This document shows positions 29,108 through 38,275 of a stretch of DNA of 61,206 nucleotides, one piece after another. This DNA is from Candidatus Sulfotelmatobacter sp. (GTDB taxonomy: Bacteria; Acidobacteriota; Terriglobia; Terriglobales; Acidobacteriaceae), in the NCBI GenBank assembly GCA_030041215.1, contig JASHOH010000223.1, positions 1 through 61,206 on the forward strand, given 5' to 3'. Every line of letters begins with the position of its first letter. The stretch's first letter is position 1. The translations under genes were made by a program, and so were the position numbers. The notes beneath the pieces were generated by a model. That model saw only the letters and a program-made list of their open reading frames with translations, did no database searches and was not told the DNA's origin.

Positions 29108-30882
29108 TTGGATTTGCGTTCTTGCTTCTTGAATATCTCCTGCACGGATTCAATCGTATCCGCTTCTTCCCGCGACTTATCTGGCCTGAGGCGCACAATA
29201 CGCGGGAAGCGCAGGGCGAAGCCGCTGTCGTGGCGGTCGGAACGCATCATATTGTTGAATGCGACTTCCAGAACGATCTTAGGCTCGACGATGCGGCGAA
29301 AACCCTGATCCTCGATCGTGTGCTCGAGAAACCAATGCGTCATCTCGGCAATCTCGGCATCGGTTAATCCCGAATATGCTTTGCCGATGTTGACCAACTT
29401 GTCGCCATCCCAAACTGCAAATGTATAGTCGCTGAGCACGCCGATGCGCCGCCCGTGGCCATATTCGACCGCGGTGACCACCACATCCAGCGTGGCCAGT
29501 TCGCGCTTCATCTTCAGCCATGACTTGCCGCGTTTTCCCGGCAAGTAAAGAGAGTCGAGATCTTTGATCATCAAGCCTTCATTGCCGCGGGCCTGAGCGG
29601 AGGTGAAAAGCTCTTCCAGATCATCTGCAGACGCGGCTCGAAATACGGGCGCTCGGATGACGCTGGCCGTCATTACCTGTTCCTGTTCGAACTCGAACTT
29701 GCTTTGTGATTTTCTCTGCGTATCTGTGACTCTGTGGTGAATTGTTTGCCTTTCTGCGGCGAGCAGTTCGTCCAGAATTTGCGCGCGTTCGCGAAGGGGC
29801 TGCTCGATCAGCAGGTCACCATTCGCATAAAGCACATCGAATGCCAGGAATGCCACGGGATTGTCATGCAGCATTTTTTCACTGACTTTTTTGCGTCCCA
29901 GCCGCTGCTGCAAGACGCTGAACGGTCGCGCCCGGCCCAGGCTTGTGGCCTTTTCCTCGCCTTCTTCGCTCTGCGGTTCGTCAACAAGCTGCCGCGTGTC
30001 GGCGGCGGCTCTCGGATATTCCCATGCCACAATTTCTCCATCGAGAATTGCATCATAGGGCAGACTCGCGAGGGCGTTGGGCAATTCAGGAAAAGATTCT
30101 GTGATTTCATCACGCGTCCGCGAAAAAATCTTTACTTTTCCAGCGGAAACGTGCGCTTGCGCCCGAATGCCGTCGTACTTGTCCTCAACTGCCGCTTCGG
30201 CAAAATAACTCAGACCCTCTTCCGCCGATTCGATCGGGCTGGCCAGCATGAATCCCAGCGGGTGAAACAACCGCATTTTCGCTTCGGCCAGTTTGCGTTG
30301 TGCGGCAAGCCGCAGGGTCTCGCCAATATCGCCCAGCAGCATGTTCGCCCGCTGCACTTCGGCGAGCGTGGCGCCGTAAGCTTTTGCAATCGCTTCCTCG
30401 ACCAGGCTTTCTTTCAACCCGATTCGCAGATCCCCGGTCACGATTTTTATGATGTATTTGGCTTCGAGCGGCGTGGCACCTGCCAATAGATCGCGAACCA
30501 GCGCGGCTTTCTTAGTCGCTCCGCGGGCGGCGGCAATCTCGCGGAATTTCTCGCTTACTTCAAGAATGTTCAAGCCTTGCCCGGGTTTTTGTGGCAGGAG
30601 TTCTCCTGCGACTGCGCCCAGGTCTCCGTGTCTGCGATACGCAGCCGAAAGCTCCACGTCATCCTTTTCCGCAAGTTCCGCGACGATACGCCACAACAAC
30701 GCTCCCCCGACTTGAAGAGTAGTTTCTTCCCATGCCGGAAACGGCTTTCCTGAAAGAAATATCGCGGACACCGCTGCCTCATGCAATGAACGGGATTTGA
30801 GATATTCGGCGACTAAGGCGGTCTTTTGCAGCTTTTTCGTGGTAGCGGCGACTGCGTCGCAGGTTTGCGCGAACTTTTGCAT
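29101..30882 (-). CDS. lig: ATP-dependent DNA ligase (archaeal/eukaryotic DNA ligase I type)
   Basis: A 593-residue ligase with an N-terminal DNA-binding domain (about 1-200), adenylation domain with the nucleophile Lys235 in E-D-K-Y-D-G-I-R, and OB-fold ending near the C-terminus (L-R-F-P-R-I-V-R-L-R-P-D-K). Bacterial replication normally uses NAD-dependent LigA; this archaeal-style enzyme probably acts in repair. The frame extends upstream, but ATG 30882 matches the family start (M-x-K-F) and follows GGAG. Two non-conserved inserts break the adenylation domain, one Glu-rich after E-Y-P-R-A and one around H-H-R-V-T-D-T-Q-R-K-S encoded by a repeat-like sequence at 29710-29741. Confidence 0.9.
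   Translation of the reverse strand: MQKFAQTCDAVAATTKKLQKTALVAEYLKSRSLHEAAVSAIFLSGKPFPAWEETTLQVGGALLWRIVAELAEKDDVELSAAYRRHGDLGAVAGELLPQKPGQGLNILEVSEKFREIAAARGATKKAALVRDLLAGATPLEAKYIIKIVTGDLRIGLKESLVEEAIAKAYGATLAEVQRANMLLGDIGETLRLAAQRKLAEAKMRLFHPLGFMLASPIESAEEGLSYFAEAAVEDKYDGIRAQAHVSAGKVKIFSRTRDEITESFPELPNALASLPYDAILDGEIVAWEYPRAAADTRQLVDEPQSEEGEEKATSLGRARPFSVLQQRLGRKKVSEKMLHDNPVAFLAFDVLYANGDLLIEQPLRERAQILDELLAAERQTIHHRVTDTQRKSQSKFEFEQEQVMTASVIRAPVFRAASADDLEELFTSAQARGNEGLMIKDLDSLYLPGKRGKSWLKMKRELATLDVVVTAVEYGHGRRIGVLSDYTFAVWDGDKLVNIGKAYSGLTDAEIAEMTHWFLEHTIEDQGFRRIVEPKIVLEVAFNNMMRSDRHDSGFALRFPRIVRLRPDKSREEADTIESVQEIFKKQERKSNQ
29710..29741 (-). repeat. Repeat-like insert inside the ligase gene
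   Basis: The plus strand reads TTTCTCTGCG, TATCTGTGAC and TCTGTGGTGA in succession, a string of CTCTG/CTGTG units resembling a low-complexity repeat I recall from non-coding DNA of many environmental genomes. Here it lies in frame in a linker of the ligase. Assignment to a repeat family rests on recall and was not searched. Confidence 0.45.
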
Positions 30883-31069
30883 GGCTCCAAGCTTCGAGCA
30901 TAGACGAAAGCCACAGGTTGTGCCGGGCAACATGATTCCGACCTACTGCAAGCCGATAAAGCGGGAAAGCCTTGGAAAAGGGCTGATCGCAGAGGGGTGG
31001 CAAATAGCCTTGAAATGCTGTGTTACCCTAACATTTGGTACGTATCCGCGTCTGGAGCATCGAATAAGA

Positions 31070-32128
31070 GTGCAATCCCTGCGAAATTACCTGCGATTTT
31101 TGGCTGCCGTGCAGCTTCTCCCGGCGTTAGAAAGCGGCGAGGAAACTCTAGTCGGTGGACAGGCCGTGTTGGAGGGCGTAATGATGCGCTCGCCGCATGC
31201 ATGGGCGATCGCCTGCCGCAAACCTTCGGGTGAAGTCGTGACCATGCAGGAACCGCTCGAGCGTCCGTCGGAAAAGCACAAATGGATGGGCTGGCCGATC
31301 ATTCGCGGAGTCATGACGCTCGGTTATGCAATGACGCTGGGCTATCGTGCTCTGCGATTTTCGGCCAACGTTGCCATCGAAGAAGTGATGCGGGGAGAGA
31401 AGGCTGCCGGAGTTGACGCGAAAACAGCCGCGTTGAAAAGAAGCGAGGAGGAACGATCGCGTTCCGCATCGCCTGAAAAAGCAACCCACATCAGCGGATG
31501 GTTGGCGGCCGCCAACGTGATCATCTCGCTCGCGTTCTTTATTTTCATGTACAAGTACCTGCCGCTGCTGGCGGCGACCGAACTGAAAAAGCTCGATCCC
31601 GCGTTTGGCGGCCAGATTGTCTTTAATCTGATTGATGGCGGAATTCGGCTCGTGCTGTTCCTGATATTTATATGGGGAGTTTCGTTATTCCCTGACATCC
31701 GGCGGGTCTACGAATATCACGGCGCCGAGCACAAGACTGTGTTTGCTTTTGAAAACGGCGATCCGCTGGAGACTGCGGCCGTTCAGAAGTATTCGACTTT
31801 TCATCCGCGCTGCGGCACCAGCTTCCTGATGACGGTAATGCTGATTTCAATCGGTTTCTACATGCTGATTCCATTCACTACATTCTGGGCACGGTTTGCC
31901 TCGCGCATTGCGCTGCTGCCGGTGATCGCCGGTTTGTCGTATGAGATCATCCGCTTCGCGGCCAAGCACCGCGGATCGCTGTTCGCGCTTATGACGGCCC
32001 CCGGTTTGTGGTTGCAACGCGTTACCACGAAGTCCCCATCCGACGATCAGGCGCAATGCGCGATCACTGCTCTCGAACACGCCATGGAGCTAGAAAAGCA
32101 GAATGGCGGCGAGTTGGTCATTGCCTAG
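31070..32128 (+). CDS. DUF1385 membrane protein
   Basis: About 352 residues. The diagnostic L-V-G-G-Q-A-V-L-E-G-V-M-M-R-S-P begins near residue 27, and V-S-L-F-P-D-I-R-R-V-Y-E-Y-H-G-A-E-H-K-T-V near the middle is the second family block; four or so membrane helices are visible. The function is unknown in all relatives. The open frame runs back to 30797 across the ligase gene's 5' end; GTG 31070 is the most reasonable start, though its ribosome binding site is weak. As in many bacteria it precedes prfA and prmC, so a link to translation or to ribosomal assembly is often supposed but unproved. Confidence 0.85.
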   Translation: MQSLRNYLRFLAAVQLLPALESGEETLVGGQAVLEGVMMRSPHAWAIACRKPSGEVVTMQEPLERPSEKHKWMGWPIIRGVMTLGYAMTLGYRALRFSANVAIEEVMRGEKAAGVDAKTAALKRSEEERSRSASPEKATHISGWLAAANVIISLAFFIFMYKYLPLLAATELKKLDPAFGGQIVFNLIDGGIRLVLFLIFIWGVSLFPDIRRVYEYHGAEHKTVFAFENGDPLETAAVQKYSTFHPRCGTSFLMTVMLISIGFYMLIPFTTFWARFASRIALLPVIAGLSYEIIRFAAKHRGSLFALMTAPGLWLQRVTTKSPSDDQAQCAITALEHAMELEKQNGGELVIA

Positions 32129-32271
32129 CGGCTCCGCCGCGAATACTTCCGCCGCAACTCCCTTAAACAACTAGAATGCCGTAGGGACGTAACTAATTAC
32201 GTCCCCATCATTCCCGAAAAACGGTGCGCGCCCAAGACGGCCATGCAGCGTCTCTACGAAAGTTGATTTAC

Positions 32272-33351
32272 ATGTTTGAACGATTGGATCAAATCGAAAA
32301 GAAATACGAAGAGCTGACGCAGGCTCTCGCCTCGCCGGAGATCATCAGCGATTCCTCCAAGTATCAGAAGACGGCGAAAGCCCATTCTGAACTTACCCCG
32401 GTCGTCGAGAAATATCGCGAATACAAAGACCTGACACGCGGCATTGCCGAGAGCAAGACCATGCTAGCCGAAGAGACGGATCCTGAGATGCGCGCCTACG
32501 CGCAGGAAGAACTCGACAAGCTGCAAAGCCGCGTGGGTGAAGTGGAAGAAGAGCTTAAAGTCCTTCTGCTCCCAAAGGATCCGAATGACGAGAAAAACGT
32601 GATTCTCGAAATTCGTGCCGGCACGGGTGGCGATGAAGCGACTTTATTTGCTGCCGAAATTTTCCGCATGTACACGCGCTATGCGGAAACGCAACGCTGG
32701 AAAGTGGAGGTGTTGTCTACGTCGGAGTCATCGGTGGGCGGATTGAAAGAAGTTATCGCCATCATCGAGGGCAACCGCGTCTATTCCCAGTTGAAATACG
32801 AAAGCGGAGTGCATCGAGTGCAGCGCGTGCCGGAGACCGAGCAGCAAGGACGCGTGCACACATCGGCCGTGACCGTGGCCGTGCTGCCTGAGGCAGAAGA
32901 CGTCGATATCAAGATTGAGCCGAAAGACCTGCGCATCGATACCTTCTGCTCTTCAGGTCCGGGCGGCCAGTCGGTAAATACAACATATTCAGCCGTTCGG
33001 ATCACTCATATTCCCACAGGCACGGTCGTGAGTTGCCAGGACGAAAAATCGCAGATCAAAAACCGCGAAAAAGGAATGCGCGTGCTGCGCGCCCGGCTCT
33101 ACGAAATCGAAATGGAGAAGCAGCAGGAGGCGCTGGCGAAAGAACGGCGCTCCATGGTGAAGTCGGGCGACCGTAGCGAGAAGATTCGCACCTACAATTT
33201 CCCTCAGAATCGCGTTACAGACCACCGCATCGGCTTCACTCTTCATCAACTTAACGCTGTGATGGATGGCAAGCTTCAGCCGCTGATCGAGGCGCTCACT
33301 ACGCATTATCAGGCGGAGAAGTTGAAGCAGGAAGCGGCAAGCGTAGTTTAG
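32272..33351 (+). CDS. prfA: Peptide chain release factor 1
   Basis: A 359-residue factor that reads UAA and UAG in the ribosomal A site and triggers peptide release. The codon-recognition P-x-T motif is present as P-E-T in [14 protein letters not shown], which marks RF1 rather than RF2. The catalytic loop is [10 protein letters not shown]. The start at ATG 32272 (M-F-E-R-L-D) agrees with the family; the frame runs on to 32224 without support. prmC, whose product methylates the GGQ glutamine, begins 11 bases after its stop. Confidence 0.96.
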   Translation: MFERLDQIEKKYEELTQALASPEIISDSSKYQKTAKAHSELTPVVEKYREYKDLTRGIAESKTMLAEETDPEMRAYAQEELDKLQSRVGEVEEELKVLLLPKDPNDEKNVILEIRAGTGGDEATLFAAEIFRMYTRYAETQRWKVEVLSTSESSVGGLKEVIAIIEGNRVYSQLKYESGVHRVQRVPETEQQGRVHTSAVTVAVLPEAEDVDIKIEPKDLRIDTFCSSGPGGQSVNTTYSAVRITHIPTGTVVSCQDEKSQIKNREKGMRVLRARLYEIEMEKQQEALAKERRSMVKSGDRSEKIRTYNFPQNRVTDHRIGFTLHQLNAVMDGKLQPLIEALTTHYQAEKLKQEAASVV

Positions 33352-33362
33352 GGCGCCGGCCG

Positions 33363-34250
33363 ATGTTTCTGCAGCGCAATTATGGTGAAATAATTTTCGT
33401 GTCCCTTCGCGAAGCACTGTCCTCCGCCATCACCCGCTTGACGCGAGAAAACGTTCCTTCCCCTCGCTTAAATGCGGAATTGCTGCTCATGTTCGTCCTG
33501 AGTTGCGACCGCGCATACCTCTACGCGCATTCTGAACACGAACTGAGCGAAGATGAGCAGACTCGCTACGATGCTGCCCTTGCTGACCGCGTCCGCGGTG
33601 TACCAGCGCAATACATCACTGGACATCAGGAATTCTGGGGGATGGATCTCATCGTTACTCCTGCCGTTTTAATTCCGCGGCCGGAGACGGAGCATGTGAT
33701 CGAAGCAGTTTTGGAATTGGCCAGGACTGGCGGGCAGGAGTGCCCGCCCCGCACAATCGCCGACGTTGGCACAGGCTCAGGCTGCATTGCCCTTGCGCTC
33801 GCAAAAGAGCTGCCGACTGCCGAGATTCATGCCATCGACATTTCTGCGGCCGCACTGGAGATTGCCCGCGCCAATGCGGCACGACATCAGCTTGAATCGC
33901 GAATCCGATTTCATCGAGCTGACCTTCTGGCGGGATTTGAAAAGGAATATTTCGACTTTGTCGTGTCGAATCCGCCCTACGTCGGCGAGTCGGAGGCTGA
34001 TCAGGTTCAGCTTGAAGTAAGAAAGTTCGAGCCGCGAAACGCCGTATTCGCCGGGCACAAAGGCACGGAAGTGATCGAGAGATTAATCCCTCAGGCTGAA
34101 GCCGTACTCAAGCCAGGCGGATGGCTGGTGATGGAAATCAGCGGAACGATCGCGGAGGAAGTGAACCGGCTGCTGGCAGATTGGAGTGACGTTCAGATAA
34201 AACCCGACCTGCAATCGATTCCACGAGTTGCACTGGCGAGAAAATCCTAA
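33363..34250 (+). CDS. prmC: Release factor glutamine methyltransferase
   Basis: A 295-residue S-adenosylmethionine-dependent enzyme that methylates the glutamine of the GGQ loop of release factors. The SAM motif is D-V-G-T-G-S-G-C-I-A-L-A-L and the substrate-gripping motif is N-P-P-Y-V in V-V-S-N-P-P-Y-V-G. It follows prfA directly. ATG 33363 is given, but GTG 33399 with GGTGA upstream gives a start nearer the family norm. A short G-G-Q-E-C-P-P insert just before the SAM motif comes from a perfect hairpin at 33729-33748. Confidence 0.94.
   Translation: MFLQRNYGEIIFVSLREALSSAITRLTRENVPSPRLNAELLLMFVLSCDRAYLYAHSEHELSEDEQTRYDAALADRVRGVPAQYITGHQEFWGMDLIVTPAVLIPRPETEHVIEAVLELARTGGQECPPRTIADVGTGSGCIALALAKELPTAEIHAIDISAAALEIARANAARHQLESRIRFHRADLLAGFEKEYFDFVVSNPPYVGESEADQVQLEVRKFEPRNAVFAGHKGTEVIERLIPQAEAVLKPGGWLVMEISGTIAEEVNRLLADWSDVQIKPDLQSIPRVALARKS
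33729..33748. repeat. Palindromic repeat inside prmC
   Basis: GGCGGGCA-GGAG-TGCCCGCC has eight perfect pairs around GGAG. The central GGCAGGAGTGCC is repeated inside trmFO at 41307-41318. It adds residues between the N-terminal domain and the methyltransferase fold without shifting the frame. Confidence 0.7.
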
Positions 34251-34261
34251 GAAGACCCCGC

Positions 34262-35710
34262 CTATCGCCGTGCGCTGGCCGGCAGGATTTCTTCAACGTC
34301 GATGATTTCGGTCGGATAGTTCCCCGTATAACAAGCCGAACAGTATGACGTTTTTCCCCCTTCGCCGCAGGCGCGTTTCAGGCCACTGAGAGAAAGATAA
34401 GCCAGCGAATCCGCACCAATGTAATCTCGAATTTCTTCGATCGACTTGTTGGCGGCAATCAATTGGTTCTTGGAAGGCGTGTCCACGCCGTAGTAGCAGG
34501 GCGAAATGGTAGGCGGACACGAGATCCGCATGTGCACTTCTCTGGCGCCGGCACTGCGGATCATGCGCACAATTTTCTTGCTCGTAGTGCCGCGCACGAT
34601 GGAATCATCGATGAGAACCACGCGCTTGCCTTCCAGCAGCGATCTCACTGGATTCAACTTGAGTTTTACTCCGAAGTCGCGCACGCTTTGGCTCGGCTCA
34701 ATGAACGTTCGTCCAACGTAGTGATTGCGAATCAGGCCGAAGCGGAACGGAATGCCGCTCTCCGCAGCATAGCCCACCGCAGCGGTGACCCCCGAGTCAG
34801 GGACTGGAACCACCACGTCGGCCTCGACCGGCGCCTCACGCGCCAGTTGGCGGCCGAGTTCTTCCCGGCTGGATTGCACGGCACGCTCGAAGACAACGCT
34901 GTCGGGGCGAGAGAAATAAACGTGCTCGAAGATGCAGCTCGATTGCGGCCGGTTTGATGAATAGAAATGTGAACTCACCCCCTCGGGTCCGACTACGACG
35001 ATTTCGCCCGGCTTCACATCGCGCTCGTAACTTGCTCCAATCAGATCGAAAGCGCAGGTTTCGGAGGCAAAAACAATCGTGTCGCGAGTCTGGCCTTTGG
35101 GCGCCGGAATGCGTCCCATCGCAAGAGGACGAAAGCCGCGCGGGTCACGCGCCGCGATAATCCGGTCAAGGCTCATCATCACCAGCGAAAACGCGCCTTC
35201 GACTTGGCGCAGAGCATCGCCGATGGCTTCGGGCAGCGTCTGCTCACGAGACAGTGCGATCAAGTGCACGATCACTTCCGTGTCGCTGTTGGCTTGGAAA
35301 ATCGAGCCCTGGCTTTCCAGGCGAGCGCGCACGCGCAGCGCATTGACAAGATTGCCGTTGTGGGCAATGGCGATTGTGCCCTTGTTCGATTGCACGAGAA
35401 TGGGTTGCGCGTTCAGGAGCGCTGAATCGCCAGCTGTCGAGTAGCGCGTATGGCCAATAGCCAGCGTGCCGGGGATTTTCGAGAGTACTTCTTCAGTGAA
35501 GATGTCGGCGACGAGGCCCATGGCTTTGTGCATGCGCGATGTCAGCCCGTCGGAAGTGGCAATGCCGGCAGACTCCTGGCCACGATGCTGCAACGCGTGC
35601 AGGCCAAGATAGGCGAGCTTCTCCGCCTCGGGATGCGAGAAGATCGCGACCACTCCGCATTCGTCGTGAAATTTGTCGGAAGTCAGCATTTGGCAATTGG
35701 CCCTTGCCAC
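34262..35710 (-). CDS. purF: Amidophosphoribosyltransferase
   Basis: A 482-residue enzyme for the first step of purine synthesis, PRPP plus glutamine to phosphoribosylamine. The Ntn-type N-terminal domain becomes active when a short propeptide is removed before Cys in D-E-C-G-V-V-A-I-F. The PRPP motif is V-V-L-I-D-D-S-I-V-R-G-T-T. The cysteines in P-C-Y-Y-G-V-D and Y-C-S-A-C-Y-T-G-N-Y-P match the 4Fe-4S-containing B. subtilis type. GTG 35710 has AGGAG upstream, but that lies in a small repeat; ATG 35689 is an equally good start. It follows purL by 39 bases and is probably co-transcribed with it. Confidence 0.96.
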   Translation of the reverse strand: MARANCQMLTSDKFHDECGVVAIFSHPEAEKLAYLGLHALQHRGQESAGIATSDGLTSRMHKAMGLVADIFTEEVLSKIPGTLAIGHTRYSTAGDSALLNAQPILVQSNKGTIAIAHNGNLVNALRVRARLESQGSIFQANSDTEVIVHLIALSREQTLPEAIGDALRQVEGAFSLVMMSLDRIIAARDPRGFRPLAMGRIPAPKGQTRDTIVFASETCAFDLIGASYERDVKPGEIVVVGPEGVSSHFYSSNRPQSSCIFEHVYFSRPDSVVFERAVQSSREELGRQLAREAPVEADVVVPVPDSGVTAAVGYAAESGIPFRFGLIRNHYVGRTFIEPSQSVRDFGVKLKLNPVRSLLEGKRVVLIDDSIVRGTTSKKIVRMIRSAGAREVHMRISCPPTISPCYYGVDTPSKNQLIAANKSIEEIRDYIGADSLAYLSLSGLKRACGEGGKTSYCSACYTGNYPTEIIDVEEILPASARR

Positions 35711-35745
35711 TAGCTCCTAGCTTCTAGCACCTTAGCTTCTAGCTC
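35711..35745. repeat. Short direct repeat between purL and purF
   Basis: TAGCTTCTAGC occurs at 35718-35728 and 35733-35743, with a related TAGCTCCTAGC at 35711-35721. The tract fills almost the whole gap between the two purine genes and supplies the apparent AGGAG in front of purF on the minus strand. Confidence 0.6.
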
Positions 35746-35749
35746 AAAA

Positions 35750-38137
35750 TCAATCTGCCGCCATCAGTTCGGGATCGGCCCGCAGAGCCGACTCCAAAGC
35801 CGATTCGTACGCTTGGTTCAGATCCGACACTGCAGCTGAGACGACCAAGCTGTCGTCCACCGAAATCTCTAGTCTTTCTGGGTTTGTTTCCCCTACCAGG
35901 TCTCCCGCGACGCCATTTTTCTCCGCTATCTGTTTGATTCGTTCGACGTTGTTGGGGTCGCAAGACAGAATAATCCGGCTGGCATCTTCTCCGAATAGCA
36001 CAAACGCCGCGGGAAGCCCGCCGGATGCCAGATCTATGCGGGCACCGATTCCCTTGCCAAAGGCCGATTCAGACAGCGCCACCGCAAGCCCGCCATCGGA
36101 GCAGTCGTGGACGGAATCGACTAATCCCTGCTCAACCAGTTCGATCACAGTTTTCTGTAGCGCTCCTTCTTTGTTGAGATCGATTTCGGGAGGGTATCCC
36201 CAAATCGTGCCTGAGATTTCCTTTGCGTACTCCGACGAGCCGAACTCGCTTTCCACATCGGTAATATCGGCTGACTCGCCCGCGTGCAATAGCACGATCG
36301 TGCGCCCGGAAGCGGAGAAGTGAATTCGCGCAGTCTTGCGGACATCGTCCAGAATGCCCACGACCCCGAGCACCGGCGTGGGATAAATGCCCACGCCCAG
36401 AGTTTCGTTATAGAAGCTGACATTGCCGCCCGTGATGGGGATCTCAAGTTCCTCGCAGGCTTTTGTCATGCCGTCGATTGTCTGCGAAAATTGCCACATA
36501 ATGTGTGGCTTCTCGGGGTTGCCGAAATTCAGGCAGTTGGTTGCGCCGACGGGAGTGGCGCCCGAACATGCGACTTTGCGCGCGGCTTCGGCCACAGCGT
36601 GCATTGCGCCCAAGCGTGGATCGAGATAACACCAGCGCCCATTGCCATCGAGCGCCATAGCTAGGCCGCGCTGCGGTGCATCGGGATTTTCATTTTTGAT
36701 GCGAATGACCCCGGCGTCTCCCGCGCCAGGCGCTTCGACCGTATTGGTCTGTACCATGTGATCGTATTGCTGCCAGACCCAGCGCTTGCCGCAGATATTC
36801 GGGCTGGAAAGAAGCTGCTTCAGCTCCTCCGTGAAATCGCCTGATTTATCGAGCTGAATGTTCTCCGGTTTTTCGCGGGGAACCGGAGGCTTCCAGCGCG
36901 CCATCGGCCGTTTGTAGACCGGAGCGTCATCGGTCAGCGCCTGATTTGGAATTTCCGCGACTACTTCGCCATGGTGCAGCACGCGCAGTTTGTTGTCACT
37001 TGTAACTTTGCCGACTTCGACCGCATCGAGTCCCCATTTTTCAAAGATGCGGAACACTTCCTGCTCGCGGCCTTTCTGCGCCACAAGCAACATGCGCTCC
37101 TGCGATTCGCTCAGCATGGTTTCGTAGGCGCTCATGCCGGTCTCGCGTTGGGGCACGCGATCGAGCTCGATTTCGATTCCGACTTTGCCGCGCGCGCCCA
37201 TTTCGCAGGTCGAGCAGGTGAGGCCGGCTGCGCCCATGTCCTGAATGCCGACGATCGCGCCCGTCTGCATAGCTTCGAGACAAGCTTCGAGCAGCAACTT
37301 TTCGAGAAAGGGATCTCCCACCTGCACATTCGGACGCTTGGCTTCCGACGCTTCGCTGAATTCTTCGCTGGCCATGGTGGCGCCGTGAATTCCATCGCGC
37401 CCGGTCTTGGCGCCGACGTAGATCACGGGATTGCCTTCTCCGGCGGCACGCGCATAAAAGATTTCATCCTTGCGCACCAGGCCGAGAGCGAACGCGTTTA
37501 CCAGTGGATTGCCCGAGTAGCAAGCCTCGAACTTTGTTTCGCCGCCGAGATTAGGAACTCCGAAACAATTGCCGTACGAAGCGATGCCGCTTACCACCCC
37601 TTCAAGAATGGTATGGTTGCGATGAATCTCAGCCTGTGCAGGAACAGTTCGTGGAGCGGCGGAGGCCTCGGTCGCCGAAATTTTTCCCCGGACGAGGGCG
37701 CCCGGGGCCCCATTCTTCGTAATCGGTCCAAATCTCAGCGAGTCCATCACCGCAACAGGCCGCGCGCCCATGGTGAAAATATCGCGCAGAATTCCCCCCA
37801 CGCCGGTGGTCGCGCCCTGAAACGGCTCGATAAACGACGGATGGTTATGCGACTCGATTTTGAAAGCGCAAGCCCACCCATCGCCAATGTCGATGATGCC
37901 GGCGTTCTCGCCCGGTCCCTGTACCACATGCTTGCTGCGCGTCGGCAATCGCTTCAAATGCACCCGCGACGACTTGTACGAGCAGTGCTCGCTCCACATC
38001 ACACTGAAGATCCCAAGTTCGGTGATCGTTGGTTCGCGTCCGCCCAGTAACTGTTTCACCTTTTCGTATTCATCGGGCGTGAGGCCGTGCTGGCGGACTA
38101 CTTCTGGCGATATTGCTGGCGTGGTGAACGTAGCCAT
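35750..38137 (-). CDS. purL: Phosphoribosylformylglycinamidine synthase, PurL subunit
   Basis: A 795-residue ATP-dependent enzyme that converts formylglycinamide ribotide to the amidine in purine synthesis. This is the small form that needs PurS and PurQ, neither of which is in the window. The start (L-T-x-[13 protein letters not shown]) and [10 protein letters not shown] are signatures. It is somewhat longer than the usual 730-750 residues; an Ala/Arg-rich stretch around residues 150-175 (after N-G-A-P-G-A-L-V-R) looks inserted. It lies upstream of purF and divergent from selB. Confidence 0.95.
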   Translation of the reverse strand: MATFTTPAISPEVVRQHGLTPDEYEKVKQLLGGREPTITELGIFSVMWSEHCSYKSSRVHLKRLPTRSKHVVQGPGENAGIIDIGDGWACAFKIESHNHPSFIEPFQGATTGVGGILRDIFTMGARPVAVMDSLRFGPITKNGAPGALVRGKISATEASAAPRTVPAQAEIHRNHTILEGVVSGIASYGNCFGVPNLGGETKFEACYSGNPLVNAFALGLVRKDEIFYARAAGEGNPVIYVGAKTGRDGIHGATMASEEFSEASEAKRPNVQVGDPFLEKLLLEACLEAMQTGAIVGIQDMGAAGLTCSTCEMGARGKVGIEIELDRVPQRETGMSAYETMLSESQERMLLVAQKGREQEVFRIFEKWGLDAVEVGKVTSDNKLRVLHHGEVVAEIPNQALTDDAPVYKRPMARWKPPVPREKPENIQLDKSGDFTEELKQLLSSPNICGKRWVWQQYDHMVQTNTVEAPGAGDAGVIRIKNENPDAPQRGLAMALDGNGRWCYLDPRLGAMHAVAEAARKVACSGATPVGATNCLNFGNPEKPHIMWQFSQTIDGMTKACEELEIPITGGNVSFYNETLGVGIYPTPVLGVVGILDDVRKTARIHFSASGRTIVLLHAGESADITDVESEFGSSEYAKEISGTIWGYPPEIDLNKEGALQKTVIELVEQGLVDSVHDCSDGGLAVALSESAFGKGIGARIDLASGGLPAAFVLFGEDASRIILSCDPNNVERIKQIAEKNGVAGDLVGETNPERLEISVDDSLVVSAAVSDLNQAYESALESALRADPELMAAD

Positions 38138-38275
38138 TTGGAATTTCTATTGTCGCATTTCAGGCGGCGGCTGGGTAGGACTCTATTTTGAGGATTTTCG
38201 CAAGTCAGATTTGTAATCGAAGAAAGCAGGGGTTGTCCCCAACGGTTCGATCATTTCCGGTAAGATGCGAGCCAG

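Noticed and set aside
32224..32271. Extended GTG start for prfA
   Set aside because: The added residues are not part of any release factor, and ATG 32272 gives the usual length.
37621..37730. GC-rich stretch in purL as another palindromic insert
   Set aside because: PurL is a little long here, but the DNA forms only imperfect hairpins and shares no core with the other repeats.
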